A stretch of DNA of 64,000 nt, from assembly GCF_023100905.1 (NCBI RefSeq), contig NZ_CP064686.1, forward strand, positions 4,588,001-4,652,000, given 5' to 3'. Source of the stretch: Bradyrhizobium sp. 4. Lineage in GTDB: Bacteria; Pseudomonadota; Alphaproteobacteria; Rhizobiales; Xanthobacteraceae. Positions 51,325 to 59,624 of the stretch are shown here, piece after piece. Below the pieces are notes generated by a model that was given only the letters and a program-made list of their open reading frames with translations, had not been told where the DNA came from and did no database searches. Numbering within the stretch: position 1 is the stretch's first letter; each line of letters begins with the position of its first letter. The position numbers and the translations under genes are program-made.

Positions 51325-52332
51325 TCAAGCCTCCCGGTTGCGAACCGGAGGATCGAGCGACTTTAGCACAACCCGCCGGATCATGTCGGCATATTCGCGA
51401 TATTCGGCAGCCCGCGCCTGGTACATCTCGGCAACCGCGGGCCGGCCACTGCGCCGGCCGTCGGCGGCCATGCGCTGCACTAGCTCCGCCCGCTCCTCGA
51501 TGATACGCAGCGCGACCCGCAGGGCTTCATCCACTTGCCCTTCCTGCTCCTTGGCGAGGATGTCGGCGGTGTAGGCGTGACCGACCTGGCAACGGAAGCG
51601 CATCGGGTGCGCTTCCTTAATCTCGGACAGCACCCCCCCGCATGCCGGACAGGTCAGCGCAACCGGATCAGCCACCGAGATGAGCTTGTCACTGCCGATC
51701 CGCTCGCCGGCCGCGATCTCGACCTCGAGCCGGATCTCCGGCGGGATCGGCAGCGCGGCGCCGGCAACTTCCCTGGTGAGATCGGACAGGACATCACCCA
51801 TTCCGGCGCCTGGGACGCAAAGATCGATGATGGAGGCCTCCAGGGCGCTCCTTGGCATCTCATCGGCGATGGCGTCCGAGGGGTCCTGAACCACGGATAT
51901 CCCGCCGCAACGCTTGATCGCGTTGAGACCGGCCGCACCGTCGGACAACAGGCCGCTGAGCAGCACGCCGATCACGCGCGGGCCGTAATTGATGGCGGCC
52001 GAGCGAAACAAGGCGTCGATGGCCGGCCGCACCATGTTCTCGCGCGGACCCCGCCCGAGGAACACGCGATCCTCTGACAGCAGCAGATGATGGTCGGGTG
52101 CGGCCAGATAAACCTGGCCCGGCTCGATCTTCATGCCGTTTTCGGCCTGCCGGACCGGGAGCGGGCCGGCGCTGCTGGCGACCGTCGAGAGAATGCCGAT
52201 GCCTTGCGCCGGGATGTGCAGCACGATGAACACCGCCGCGGGCAGATCCGGCGGCAGGCGGCCCAGGATCTGCTTCAGCGGTGCGGTCGCGCCGGCCGAG
52301 CCACCTATGACGATGATGTCGCGGTTGCTCAT
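51325..52332 (-). CDS. Free-standing CheB-type methylesterase with C-terminal zinc-ribbon-like segment
   Basis: A 335-residue protein without a receiver domain. The CheB core (residues 1-185) has the intact Ser in IIVIGGSAGATAPLK, a His in FIVLHIPAQGIG and an Asp in GVLLSGLLSDGAAGLN. The C-terminal part holds CPACGG and a third Cys in RFRCQVGHAY, then a helical region. Since it is intact where the kinase CheB domain is not, it could supply the missing methylesterase activity in trans (inference). Divergent from the response regulator. Confidence 0.88.
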   Translation of the reverse strand: MSNRDIIVIGGSAGATAPLKQILGRLPPDLPAAVFIVLHIPAQGIGILSTVASSAGPLPVRQAENGMKIEPGQVYLAAPDHHLLLSEDRVFLGRGPRENMVRPAIDALFRSAAINYGPRVIGVLLSGLLSDGAAGLNAIKRCGGISVVQDPSDAIADEMPRSALEASIIDLCVPGAGMGDVLSDLTREVAGAALPIPPEIRLEVEIAAGERIGSDKLISVADPVALTCPACGGVLSEIKEAHPMRFRCQVGHAYTADILAKEQEGQVDEALRVALRIIEERAELVQRMAADGRRSGRPAVAEMYQARAAEYREYADMIRRVVLKSLDPPVRNREA

Positions 52333-52357
52333 GGAACCCACTTTCGGTTGTAACGTT
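52333..52357 (+). promoter_or_regulatory. EcfG general-stress promoter, full consensus match
   Basis: GGAAC (52333-52337), 16 bases, CGTT (52354-52357), an exact match to the alphaproteobacterial EcfG consensus. It is 51 to 63 bases upstream of the response regulator start and directly abuts the divergent cheB start codon. Confidence 0.65.
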
Positions 52358-52420
52358 TGTACCAAGGCGGGTCACCGCCCTATGTTCCTACGGACCGGAA
52401 AGGAAGGCATGGGAGGCGTC

Positions 52421-52825
52421 ATGGTGATATCGCCCACGTCGTCAGATCCGCTGCCGCCGCTCAGCGGGCGGCGGATCTTCGTTGTCGAGGACGAATATTT
52501 TCTCGCCGATGACATTGGCAAGGCATGTCGCGCGCTCGGCGCAGACGTGGCGGGCCCCGTCGGCGATCTCGCGGACGCACTCAGGATCCTGCACGACGGC
52601 AGCATCCTGGATGCCGCCGTGCTCGACGTGAACATCCGCAGCGAGATGATCTTTCCTGTCGCGCGCGAACTGAAGGCACGGAACATACCGTTCCTCTTCA
52701 CGACCGGATACGACAAGGTCACGATCAGTCCGGAATTCCACGACGTGTTGATCCTGGAGAAACCGATCGATCTGCCGGCGATGGCCCACAGGCTGGCCGC
52801 ACTGATCGCCGACCCGCAGCGGTGA
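52421..52825 (+). CDS. Single-domain response regulator
   Basis: A receiver of about 134 residues with no output domain. RRIFVVEDEYFLADDIG carries the acidic pair, the phosphoacceptor is the Asp in AAVLDVNIRS (about residue 61), FLFTTGYDK the Thr and LILEKPIDLP the Lys. Such regulators relay phosphate or sequester it. It is the most likely partner of the nearby HWE kinase, which has no receiver of its own. GGGAGG precedes ATG 52421, but 52409 and 52382 are in frame. A consensus EcfG promoter lies just upstream. Confidence 0.9.
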   Translation: MVISPTSSDPLPPLSGRRIFVVEDEYFLADDIGKACRALGADVAGPVGDLADALRILHDGSILDAAVLDVNIRSEMIFPVARELKARNIPFLFTTGYDKVTISPEFHDVLILEKPIDLPAMAHRLAALIADPQR

Positions 52826-52837
52826 GCCGAACGGCGA

Positions 52838-52939
52838 TCAGAACAGATGCGCGAAAGCGAGCCAAGCGGTCACCGCCAGGCACAGGAGCACCGCAGCATA
52901 GGGCAACGCGATCCGCAAATCAGCAGCCCTCCCCGCCAT
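52838..52939 (-). CDS. Tiny membrane protein, 33 residues
   Basis: Reads MAGRAADLRIALPYAAVLLC followed by LAVTAWLAFAHLF, i.e. a short basic start and one membrane helix. Its ATG overlaps the stop of the upstream tiny gene as TAATG. The pair is flanked by convergent response regulator (stop 13 bases away) and the SDR gene. No known family; coupling and hydrophobicity argue that it is real. Confidence 0.5.
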   Translation of the reverse strand: MAGRAADLRIALPYAAVLLCLAVTAWLAFAHLF

Positions 52940-53034
52940 TAGCCCATCATCATCCAGACGATCGCCGCCATCATCACCAGAAAACCCGTGATTGCCGTTG
53001 CGATAAAGGCCTGTTCGACGCGATCCATCGGCAT
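52939..53034 (-). CDS. Tiny membrane protein, 31 residues
   Basis: Reads MPMDRVEQAFIATAITGFLV followed by MMAAIVWMMMG, an amphipathic start and one Met-rich membrane helix. GGAGAAGGGGG precedes it at a good distance, and its stop overlaps the start of the next tiny gene (TAATG). ATG 53028 is an alternative start. Function unknown. Confidence 0.5.
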   Translation of the reverse strand: MPMDRVEQAFIATAITGFLVMMAAIVWMMMG

Positions 53035-53168
53035 CACAGCCCCCTTCTCCAGCCCAACCAATCTGGCGGACTGGGAAGCCAGGCGCATTAGGCTATGTGA
53101 ATCGGATTCCTCCTTTGTCGATCCGCGGGAGCGGCGGGGCCCTCAGCCTAGATTGCGACGGCATCGTT

Positions 53169-53951
53169 CTACGACTTCGCCGTGCCCGGCTCCGCCATCT
53201 TGCGATGCTGCTTGGCCAACATCTCGTTGGGCGTGACGTTGGCGATTGTGGTCTGGATCTTGTTCTTCATTCCGGTCACGACGTCGGACTCGCCGCGCAA
53301 CATGGCGTCGAAGCCGGCCTTCGCGACGTCGTAGGCGCTGTCCTTCGGCTCGGTGCCGACCTTCGTGTCCATCATGTCGGCGCGGCGAAAGAACTCGGTT
53401 TCCGTGGCGCCCGGCATCAGGCAGGTGACGGTGACGCCGCTGTCGCGCAGCTCCTCGCGGAGCGCGAACGAGAATGAATCGAGGAATGCCTTGCTGGCGT
53501 TGTAGACCGCCTGGAAGCTGCCCGGCGTGAATCCAGCGATCGAGCCCGTGATCAGGATACGGCCCGAATTGCGGCGAAGCATCTCGTTGCCGGCGCGATG
53601 GATCAGATACAGCGTGCCGGTGATGTTGGTGTCGACAAGGTGCTTGATCCTGGCAAAATCCTGGTCAAGGAAGGCCTTACCGAGGCCGACGCCGGCATTG
53701 GCCAGCAGCGCGTCGATCGGCCGGTCGCCGACCGCGGCGCAGAGCTTGTCGACGCCTTCGGTGGTGGCGAGATCGGCCTCGACCGCCTCGACGCTGGTGC
53801 CGAGCCTGCGGAGATCCACGGCTACCCTCTCGATCTCGGGCTCATCGGCAGCGATGACAAGGTTGAAGCCTCCTTGGGCACAACATCTGGCGAGTTCCAG
53901 GCCGATGCCGGTGGAGGCGCCGGTAACGACTGCAAGTTGGTTCGCGGCCAT
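53169..53951 (-). CDS. Short-chain dehydrogenase/reductase
   Basis: A 260-residue SDR with TGASTGIGLE (nucleotide-binding loop), the NAG motif in LLANAGVG, and the catalytic Ser, Tyr and Lys in LITGSIAG and YNASKAFL. FTPGSFQAVYNASKAF is typical. Acts on an alcohol, ketone or aldehyde with NAD(P); the substrate is unknown. The ATG at 53951 removes an upstream 42-codon extension that lacks family similarity. Divergent from the zinc alcohol dehydrogenase. Confidence 0.9.
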   Translation of the reverse strand: MAANQLAVVTGASTGIGLELARCCAQGGFNLVIAADEPEIERVAVDLRRLGTSVEAVEADLATTEGVDKLCAAVGDRPIDALLANAGVGLGKAFLDQDFARIKHLVDTNITGTLYLIHRAGNEMLRRNSGRILITGSIAGFTPGSFQAVYNASKAFLDSFSFALREELRDSGVTVTCLMPGATETEFFRRADMMDTKVGTEPKDSAYDVAKAGFDAMLRGESDVVTGMKNKIQTTIANVTPNEMLAKQHRKMAEPGTAKS

Positions 53952-54124
53952 GAGCGTATCCTTCGCTAGTCCTTGAGTGGGATTGATGACGCTCCAATCA
54001 CCGCGGTGGCCGCTCGTTCCTATCGGGGACGCACTCTGGTGCGGCGCAAAGATTCTGCACCGTGCGATAGCAACCATCGTCCGCTGTTCGACTTGGATGC
54101 CTCGTAGCTCGCGGGAGGACAGAG

Positions 54125-55300
54125 ATGAAGGCGCTGGTTTGGCACGGCAAGGAAGACATTCGCTGCGACACCGTCACCGATCCCGAGATTCAGGATCCGC
54201 GCGACGCGATCATTAAAGTCACGAGCTGTGCCATCTGCGGTTCGGACCTGCACCTCTTTCACAACTACATACCGGGCATGCTGCCCGGCGACATCATGGG
54301 CCACGAGACCATGGGCGAAGTGGTCGAGGTCGGCTCGGGGGTTGATGGCAAGCTGAAGAAGGGCGACCGCATCGTCGTGCCCTTCACGATCATTTGCGGC
54401 GAATGCGACCAGTGCAAGCGCGGCAATTTCTCCGTCTGCGAGACCACCAACCGCAAGCGCCATCTCGCTGAAAAGGTGTTCGGTCATTCCGGCGCTGGCC
54501 TGTTCGGCTATACGCATCTGACCGGCGGCTATCCCGGCGGCCAAGCCGAATATCTGCGCGTGCCCTTTGCCGACGCCACCCACATCAAGGTGCCCGCCGG
54601 AATTCCCGACGAGCAATTGCTGTTCCTCAGCGACATCTTCCCGACCGGCTGGCAGGCCGCCGTGCAATGCGACATCGAGCCGACCGATACGGTCGCGATC
54701 TGGGGCTGCGGTCCGGTGGGGCAGATGGCGATCCGCAGCGCCATCCTGCTCGGCGCCAACCAGGTTATCGCGATCGACTGCCTGCCTGAACGGCTCAGCA
54801 TGGCCGAAGCCGGCGGCGCGACCACCATCAATTTCGAGAACGAAAGCGTCCTGGAGCGGCTCGAGGAGCTCACGGACGGCAGAGGCCCCGAGAAATGCAT
54901 CGATTGCGTCGGGATGGAGTCGCATGTGATGGCCTCCCTGCCCGACACGCTGCTCGACCGCGCCAAGCAGATGGTGATGGTGGAGAGCGACCGGCCGCAT
55001 GTGCTGCGCGAGATGATCTATGTCTGCCGTCCCGGCGGCATCCTTTCGGTGGCGGGCGTGTACAGCGGATTCTCCGACATGCTTCCGATGGGCGCCTTCA
55101 TGAACAAGGGCCTGACGATGCGCACCGGCCAGACCCACGTCAACCGTTGGACCGACGACCTGCTCCATCGCATCGAGGAAGGCCAGATCGATCCGTCCTT
55201 CGTCATCACCCACACCGTCCCGCTCAGCCAAGGCCCCGATATGTATCAGGTGTTTCGCGACAAGCGCGACTCCTGCGTCAAGGTCGTGCTGAAGCCCTGA
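54125..55300 (+). CDS. Zinc-dependent alcohol dehydrogenase, formaldehyde-dehydrogenase-like
   Basis: A 391-residue medium-chain dehydrogenase. Catalytic zinc ligands are in SCAICGSDLHLF (Cys) and GHETMGEVVEVGSG (His-Glu); structural zinc Cys lie in IICGECDQCKRGNFSVCE. The cofactor fold is VAIWGCGPVGQMAIRSAIL with Asp in IAIDCLPERL, so NAD is preferred. It resembles the glutathione-independent FDH group. It leads a run of three same-strand genes with a membrane protein and a GH13 enzyme, 12 and 27 bases apart. Confidence 0.92.
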   Translation: MKALVWHGKEDIRCDTVTDPEIQDPRDAIIKVTSCAICGSDLHLFHNYIPGMLPGDIMGHETMGEVVEVGSGVDGKLKKGDRIVVPFTIICGECDQCKRGNFSVCETTNRKRHLAEKVFGHSGAGLFGYTHLTGGYPGGQAEYLRVPFADATHIKVPAGIPDEQLLFLSDIFPTGWQAAVQCDIEPTDTVAIWGCGPVGQMAIRSAILLGANQVIAIDCLPERLSMAEAGGATTINFENESVLERLEELTDGRGPEKCIDCVGMESHVMASLPDTLLDRAKQMVMVESDRPHVLREMIYVCRPGGILSVAGVYSGFSDMLPMGAFMNKGLTMRTGQTHVNRWTDDLLHRIEEGQIDPSFVITHTVPLSQGPDMYQVFRDKRDSCVKVVLKP

Positions 55301-55312
55301 GGAGCAAGATCC

Positions 55313-55855
55313 ATGTTTCATTTCTCCAACATCGTTCGCACCAAGGGCGATCCGAAGATCGTCGAGGGCGGCCCGAGCCTGAAGCGCCCCGAAGACCAGC
55401 TCGCCCGCGCGCTCGGCTGGTTCAGCATCGGCCTCGGCGTCGTCGAATTCTTCGCGCCACGGCGGGTCACGGAAACGCTGGGCATGGAAGGCCATGAGAC
55501 GCTGGTCCGCGCCTTCGGCGTGCGCGAGATCCTGGCCGGGATCACGACGCTCTCGGTCGAGAAGAACGCCGGCCTGTGGGCCCGCGTCGGCGGCGACGGC
55601 CTCGATGCCGCCGCGCTGCTTTCCGGGTTGACCGCGGATAATCCCAAAAAGGGCAATATCGCTCTGGCGCTGCTGATGGTCGGCGGAATCGCGATGCTCG
55701 ACTACCGCGCCGCGCAGGACACCAAGCCGCGGCGGCCGCCGCGCGACGCCCGGCGCAAGCTGTATCCGAACCGCAGCGGCTTTCCCAAAGGCATCGAGAG
55801 CGCCCGAACCGCGGCCAAGCAGATCGCAGCGAACGCCACCGCGGGACGGACTTGA
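55313..55855 (+). CDS. Hypothetical membrane protein (DUF4267-like)
   Basis: A 180-residue protein. Residues 30-120 contain three or four hydrophobic segments (ALGWFSIGLGVVEFFAP; FGVREILAGITTL; ALALLMVGGIAML), the C-terminal 50 residues are basic and hydrophilic (RRPPRDARRKLYPNRSGFP). The layout resembles DUF4267-like membrane proteins. Function unknown. It lies in a probable operon with the alcohol dehydrogenase (12-base gap). Confidence 0.6.
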   Translation: MFHFSNIVRTKGDPKIVEGGPSLKRPEDQLARALGWFSIGLGVVEFFAPRRVTETLGMEGHETLVRAFGVREILAGITTLSVEKNAGLWARVGGDGLDAAALLSGLTADNPKKGNIALALLMVGGIAMLDYRAAQDTKPRRPPRDARRKLYPNRSGFPKGIESARTAAKQIAANATAGRT

Positions 55856-55882
55856 GGAAGCACGACGAGGTAATGCAAAGCA

Positions 55883-57487
55883 ATGAACGAGGCGTCCCGT
55901 AACGAAGGTGCGTGGTGGGAATCCGCCGTCATCTACGAAATCGCACTGATCTCGTTCCAGGACTCGGACGGCGACGGCAAGGGTGACCTCGCCGGCCTGA
56001 CATCACGGATCGACTATCTGAAATGGCTCGGCGTCGACGCGGTGTGGCTGACGCCGATCTACAAGAGTCCGTTCCGCGACCTCGGCTACGACATCTCCGA
56101 CTACTGCTCCATCGACCCTGCGTTCGGCAGCCTCGAGGCGTTCGACCGCCTGCTCAAGGCCCTGCACGCGGCGGGGATCCGCGTGATCCTCGATCTCGTG
56201 CCCAACCATACTGCGAACGATCACGCATGGTTCGTCGAGAGCAGCAGCTCACGGAATAGCGCGAAGGCCGATTGGTACATCTGGGCCGACGCAGCCGAGA
56301 ATGGCGGTCCGCCCAACAACTGGCTGAGCCGCTTCGGCGGCAGCGGCTGGGAATGGTGCGAGGCGCGGCGGCAATATTACTACCATTCCTTCCTGGTCGA
56401 GCAGCCCGATCTGAACTGGCGCAACCCGCAGCTGCGCGCCGCGATCGCCGATGTCATGCGCTTCTGGCTCGATCGCGGCGTCGACGGCTTTCGCGTCGAT
56501 GCCAGCGCCGTCCTGATCAAGGACGCGCTGCTGCGCGACAATCCGCATAACCCGCAAGCCAAAGGCAAGCCGCCGCCGCAGCGCCAGACGCCTGTCTTTA
56601 CCGACGATCGGCCGGAGACGATGGATTGCATCGAATTCATCCGCGAGGTGATCGACGGCTATCCGGGGCGGATGTTGTGCGGTGAGGTCCAGGGCAAGAC
56701 CGACCGCATCGGCCACTTCTACGGCAACGACCGACCGCGCCTGCATCTGCCGCTCAATTTCGCGCTGCTGGACGCCCCCTGGGACGCACTGTCGCTGCAA
56801 GCGACGATCGACGCGTATTACAACGCCATCCCGGATCATGCATGGCCAGTCTGGGTGATCGGTGGTCACGACAAGCAGCGGATTGCGAGCAAAATCGGCG
56901 ACGCGCAGATGCGGGTACTGGAGATGCTGCTGATGACGCTGCGGGGAACGCCGTTCTTCTTCATGGGCGACGAGATCGGCCGCAAGCGCGTTCCCATTCC
57001 GTCCGACCGCGTTCGGGATCCCTTCGAGAAGCTCGTGCCGGGCTACGGCCTTTGCCGCGATCCGGAACGCGCGCCGATGCGTTGGGACGACAGCACCAAC
57101 GGCGGCTTCACCACCGGCGACCCATGGCTGCCGCTGGAGCCGCCTGACGGCGCCGCCAACGTGGCCGGGCAGCGGCGCGATGCGCGTTCGATCCTGGCGC
57201 TGTTTCGCGCGCTGATGACGCTGCGGCACGAGCAGGCGTGCCTGCGTCACGGCGGCTACGAGCCGCTGCGCTCGCAGAACGATGTTCTTGCCTACACGCG
57301 GACGGACGGCGGCAACGACATTCTGGTCGCGCTCAACATTGCCGCCGAGCCGCGGAAATGTCACTGGCAAGGTCGCGGCCGCTTGCTGATGTCGACGCAT
57401 CTGGACCTGCCGTCCGAGCCGCTGCCGGGCGCCACCATCCTGCTCCGCGGCAATGAAGGCGTGATCATCGAACTCGAGCCAAGATGA
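55883..57487 (+). CDS. GH13 alpha-glucosidase/trehalose-synthase-like enzyme
   Basis: A 534-residue (beta/alpha)8 enzyme of glycoside hydrolase family 13. Region I is LDLVPNHTANDH, region II GVDGFRVDASAV (nucleophile Asp, about residue 204), region III MLCGEVQGK (acid Glu, about 267), region IV IGGHDKQR (Asp). Opening LISFQDSDGDGKGDLAGLTS and VDAVWLTPIYKSP are standard. The Gly-Gly-His-Asp rather than Asn-His-Asp in region IV is uncommon. It probably handles maltose, trehalose or glycogen-derived sugars in stress tolerance; the exact activity is not fixed. Confidence 0.9.
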   Translation: MNEASRNEGAWWESAVIYEIALISFQDSDGDGKGDLAGLTSRIDYLKWLGVDAVWLTPIYKSPFRDLGYDISDYCSIDPAFGSLEAFDRLLKALHAAGIRVILDLVPNHTANDHAWFVESSSSRNSAKADWYIWADAAENGGPPNNWLSRFGGSGWEWCEARRQYYYHSFLVEQPDLNWRNPQLRAAIADVMRFWLDRGVDGFRVDASAVLIKDALLRDNPHNPQAKGKPPPQRQTPVFTDDRPETMDCIEFIREVIDGYPGRMLCGEVQGKTDRIGHFYGNDRPRLHLPLNFALLDAPWDALSLQATIDAYYNAIPDHAWPVWVIGGHDKQRIASKIGDAQMRVLEMLLMTLRGTPFFFMGDEIGRKRVPIPSDRVRDPFEKLVPGYGLCRDPERAPMRWDDSTNGGFTTGDPWLPLEPPDGAANVAGQRRDARSILALFRALMTLRHEQACLRHGGYEPLRSQNDVLAYTRTDGGNDILVALNIAAEPRKCHWQGRGRLLMSTHLDLPSEPLPGATILLRGNEGVIIELEPR

Positions 57488-57574
57488 CGCCCGAGGAACC
57501 ATCCACGTGTCAGCGAGTCTCATTCAACGCTTCCGACGTCCCCCCTGCCGGAGGCTGAATAGACGAAACCGCGG

Positions 57575-57606
57575 CCCCGGCGCTCATCCCCCTTCAAGCG
57601 CCGGGG
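57575..57606 (+). promoter_or_regulatory. Leader hairpin before the CsbD gene
   Basis: CCCCGGCGC and GCGCCGGGG form a 9-bp stem with a 14-base loop, 26 bases before the CsbD start. It is the counterpart of the hairpin at 46196. Confidence 0.45.
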
Positions 57607-57632
57607 TCACGGCGTGAGCCTGGAGGCAGACC

Positions 57633-57812
57633 ATGAGCAAGACCAAGGGCCTCGGTCAGCGGATCGCTGGCAAGGCGAAACAGGCCGTCGGCGAGATCGT
57701 CGGCGATCAGGATCTCCATGAGGAAGGCAAGGAGCAAGCGGGGCGCGGCCGGGACGAACAGAGCAAGCCGAGCGAGCTCAATCCGTTGAAGAAACTCAAT
57801 CAGCTGACGTGA
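57633..57812 (+). CDS. CsbD family stress protein
   Basis: A 59-residue protein, opening MSKTKGLGQRIAGKAKQAVG and continuing EIVGDQDLHEEGKEQAGRGR, the compact helical CsbD pattern. CsbD proteins are among the most strongly induced general stress proteins in bacteria; the molecular role is unknown. GGAGG lies 7 bases before the ATG at 57633. The stop overlaps the GTG start of the next gene (GTGA), so both are coupled. Confidence 0.88.
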   Translation: MSKTKGLGQRIAGKAKQAVGEIVGDQDLHEEGKEQAGRGRDEQSKPSELNPLKKLNQLT

Positions 57813-58969
57813 ACGCCGCCGCGCCGTCCGCCATTTCCAGTTCAATTCGCCCCGGTGATGAAGCCGCCTCACGGCGGCGCTCCCGCTGGATCGCCGCGGC
57901 CCAACTCGGCCTGATCAGCAGCACCTTCTCGACCATCGTCAGCCAGCTCTTCGCCGCGCGCATCGGACGCGATGCCGCCGTCGACTGGATGACGGTCGCC
58001 GCCATTCCCGCGCGCGATTGGGCGATCAGCGCAGAGCCGTCGTGGAGCGCGATCCTTGCCGGGATCGCCTTCCACCAATGGGCGGACTTCTCGTGGGCGC
58101 TGGTGTTCTTCGGTGTGCTCGGACGCTTGACCGCCGACCTGCGGCCGCTCACGATCCTGCTGCTCGCCCTGCCATGGGCCGTGTTCTCGTCAAGCATGGA
58201 ATGGTTCGTGCTGGTGCCCCTGTTTCCGTTCTGGCAGCCGCTGTTCACGCTGCAGCAGCCGTACTGGATCGGCCTGCTCGTCCACGGCTCCTCGGCCGTG
58301 ATGTACCCCCTGTTCGCCCGGCTGCGCTGGAGGCGAGGCGCGGCACCCGCGCGCGATGTTCGCTTCACCAATGCCTGGATCACCGGCGCGCTGGCCTTGA
58401 TCGCGCTGCTCGGCGCGACCGCGTTGTTCGGCAGCCATGGTTACGAGCCGCCGTGGATGGGCCACGACAGAGATGCGGACCAGACTTACATCCGTCACAT
58501 GACCGCGCATCACGCCCAGGGCATCGCGCTGGCGCGGATCGCCGCGGAGCGCGCGCAGGACCCGCATCTGCGAAAGCTGGCGATGCTGATGGTCGCGAGC
58601 CAGACCGGCGAGAACCAGATTTTCGAGACCTGGTGGCTGAGCTGGTTCGACACCGAGATGCCCGATTGCAGCACGGACGAACGTGCCGCGATGCCGGGCT
58701 TCCTTACACAGGCCGAGATGCGACAGGTCAAGACCGCGCCGGCGTACCAATTCGACACGGTGTTCGTCGAGACGATGAGCAAGCATCACGCCGGCGCGGT
58801 CAGGATGGCCGACCAGATGTGGCATAGCGGCGGCGATCTGCGCCTGCGTGTTATGGCCCACGCCATCCGCCACGAGCAGCAGGGGGAGATCGCGCTCATG
58901 CACCGCGCGAGCGGCATTGCTGCCGTCACCACGGCGTTCCGCAACATGCTCGGCGACAACGTCAATTGA
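57809..58969 (+). CDS. Membrane protein with DUF305 metal-binding-like domain
   Basis: A 386-residue protein starting at GTG 57809 inside the csbD stop. Residues 25-195 hold four to five membrane helices; the C-terminal part (about 220-380) is DUF305, with MTAHHAQGIALARIAA and MSKHHAGAVRMADQM, two HHxxG motifs that probably bind a metal such as copper, and MGHDRDADQTYIRHM ahead of them. The combination of a membrane domain with DUF305 is unusual; most family members are simple periplasmic proteins. Confidence 0.85.
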   Translation: MNAAAPSAISSSIRPGDEAASRRRSRWIAAAQLGLISSTFSTIVSQLFAARIGRDAAVDWMTVAAIPARDWAISAEPSWSAILAGIAFHQWADFSWALVFFGVLGRLTADLRPLTILLLALPWAVFSSSMEWFVLVPLFPFWQPLFTLQQPYWIGLLVHGSSAVMYPLFARLRWRRGAAPARDVRFTNAWITGALALIALLGATALFGSHGYEPPWMGHDRDADQTYIRHMTAHHAQGIALARIAAERAQDPHLRKLAMLMVASQTGENQIFETWWLSWFDTEMPDCSTDERAAMPGFLTQAEMRQVKTAPAYQFDTVFVETMSKHHAGAVRMADQMWHSGGDLRLRVMAHAIRHEQQGEIALMHRASGIAAVTTAFRNMLGDNVN

Positions 58970-58981
58970 GTAGATTGCACC

Positions 58982-59590
58982 CTACTCGCGCCAGAACTCC
59001 GCCAATTCCTCGGCGGTCATCAGATCGACCTGTCCATGAAAGCGGGTGCGGTACATCGTCATGAGCGCATCGTGGCCGACATCGGACGAGCTGCACAGCG
59101 CATCCTCGACGATGACGACCCTGAAGCCGAGATCGACGGCGCTCAGGACCGTCGAGAGCACGCAGACGTCAGTCTCTGCGCCCGTGATCACGACTGTGCC
59201 GACGTTCTTGTCGATCAGCAGGCTGGCGAGGCCGGGATTGCTGAACGCCGAATAGGCCGGCTTGTCGATGACGGCAGCCGGCGGAACGAACCGGCTCAGG
59301 GCCGGCACGAGTTCGAGGCCGGATGGCGGCAGATGTTTACGGGTCGCTTCGCGCCAGCGACGAAAATAGCTCTGCCACTGTCCGGGCCGATCCTCCGGGT
59401 TCTCGGGCGTGATGAATCGCGTGAAGATCGTTCTGGCCTGATGGCGCGAAACGATCGAGGCGATCGTCGGCAATACTCTCGCCATCCATGGCGTCGCCCA
59501 GAGACCGCCGGGAGCGAAGATGTTCTGCATGTCGATGCACAAGTGAACGGCGTCGCTGATGCCGGTCACTTCCGACGCGCTGTCTCTCAT
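58982..59590 (-). CDS. Cysteine hydrolase of the isochorismatase family
   Basis: A 202-residue protein with the triad Asp in LCIDMQNIFAPGG, Lys in VIDKPAYSAF, and Cys in TGAETDVCVLSTV, followed by the typical strand and helix. The family includes nicotinamidases and other amidases; the large-loop region does not match nicotinamidase, so the substrate is unknown. It begins 34 bases after the molybdoenzyme gene on the same strand and is probably cotranscribed. Confidence 0.85.
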   Translation of the reverse strand: MRDSASEVTGISDAVHLCIDMQNIFAPGGLWATPWMARVLPTIASIVSRHQARTIFTRFITPENPEDRPGQWQSYFRRWREATRKHLPPSGLELVPALSRFVPPAAVIDKPAYSAFSNPGLASLLIDKNVGTVVITGAETDVCVLSTVLSAVDLGFRVVIVEDALCSSSDVGHDALMTMYRTRFHGQVDLMTAEELAEFWRE

Positions 59591-59624
59591 CGTCCTTCAC
59601 TCCTGTGGGCGCGATCGACGGCGT

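Noticed and set aside
57495..57519. GGAAC upstream of CsbD as EcfG promoter
   Set aside because: The -10 position reads AGTC or GTCT; too weak and 113 bases from the start.
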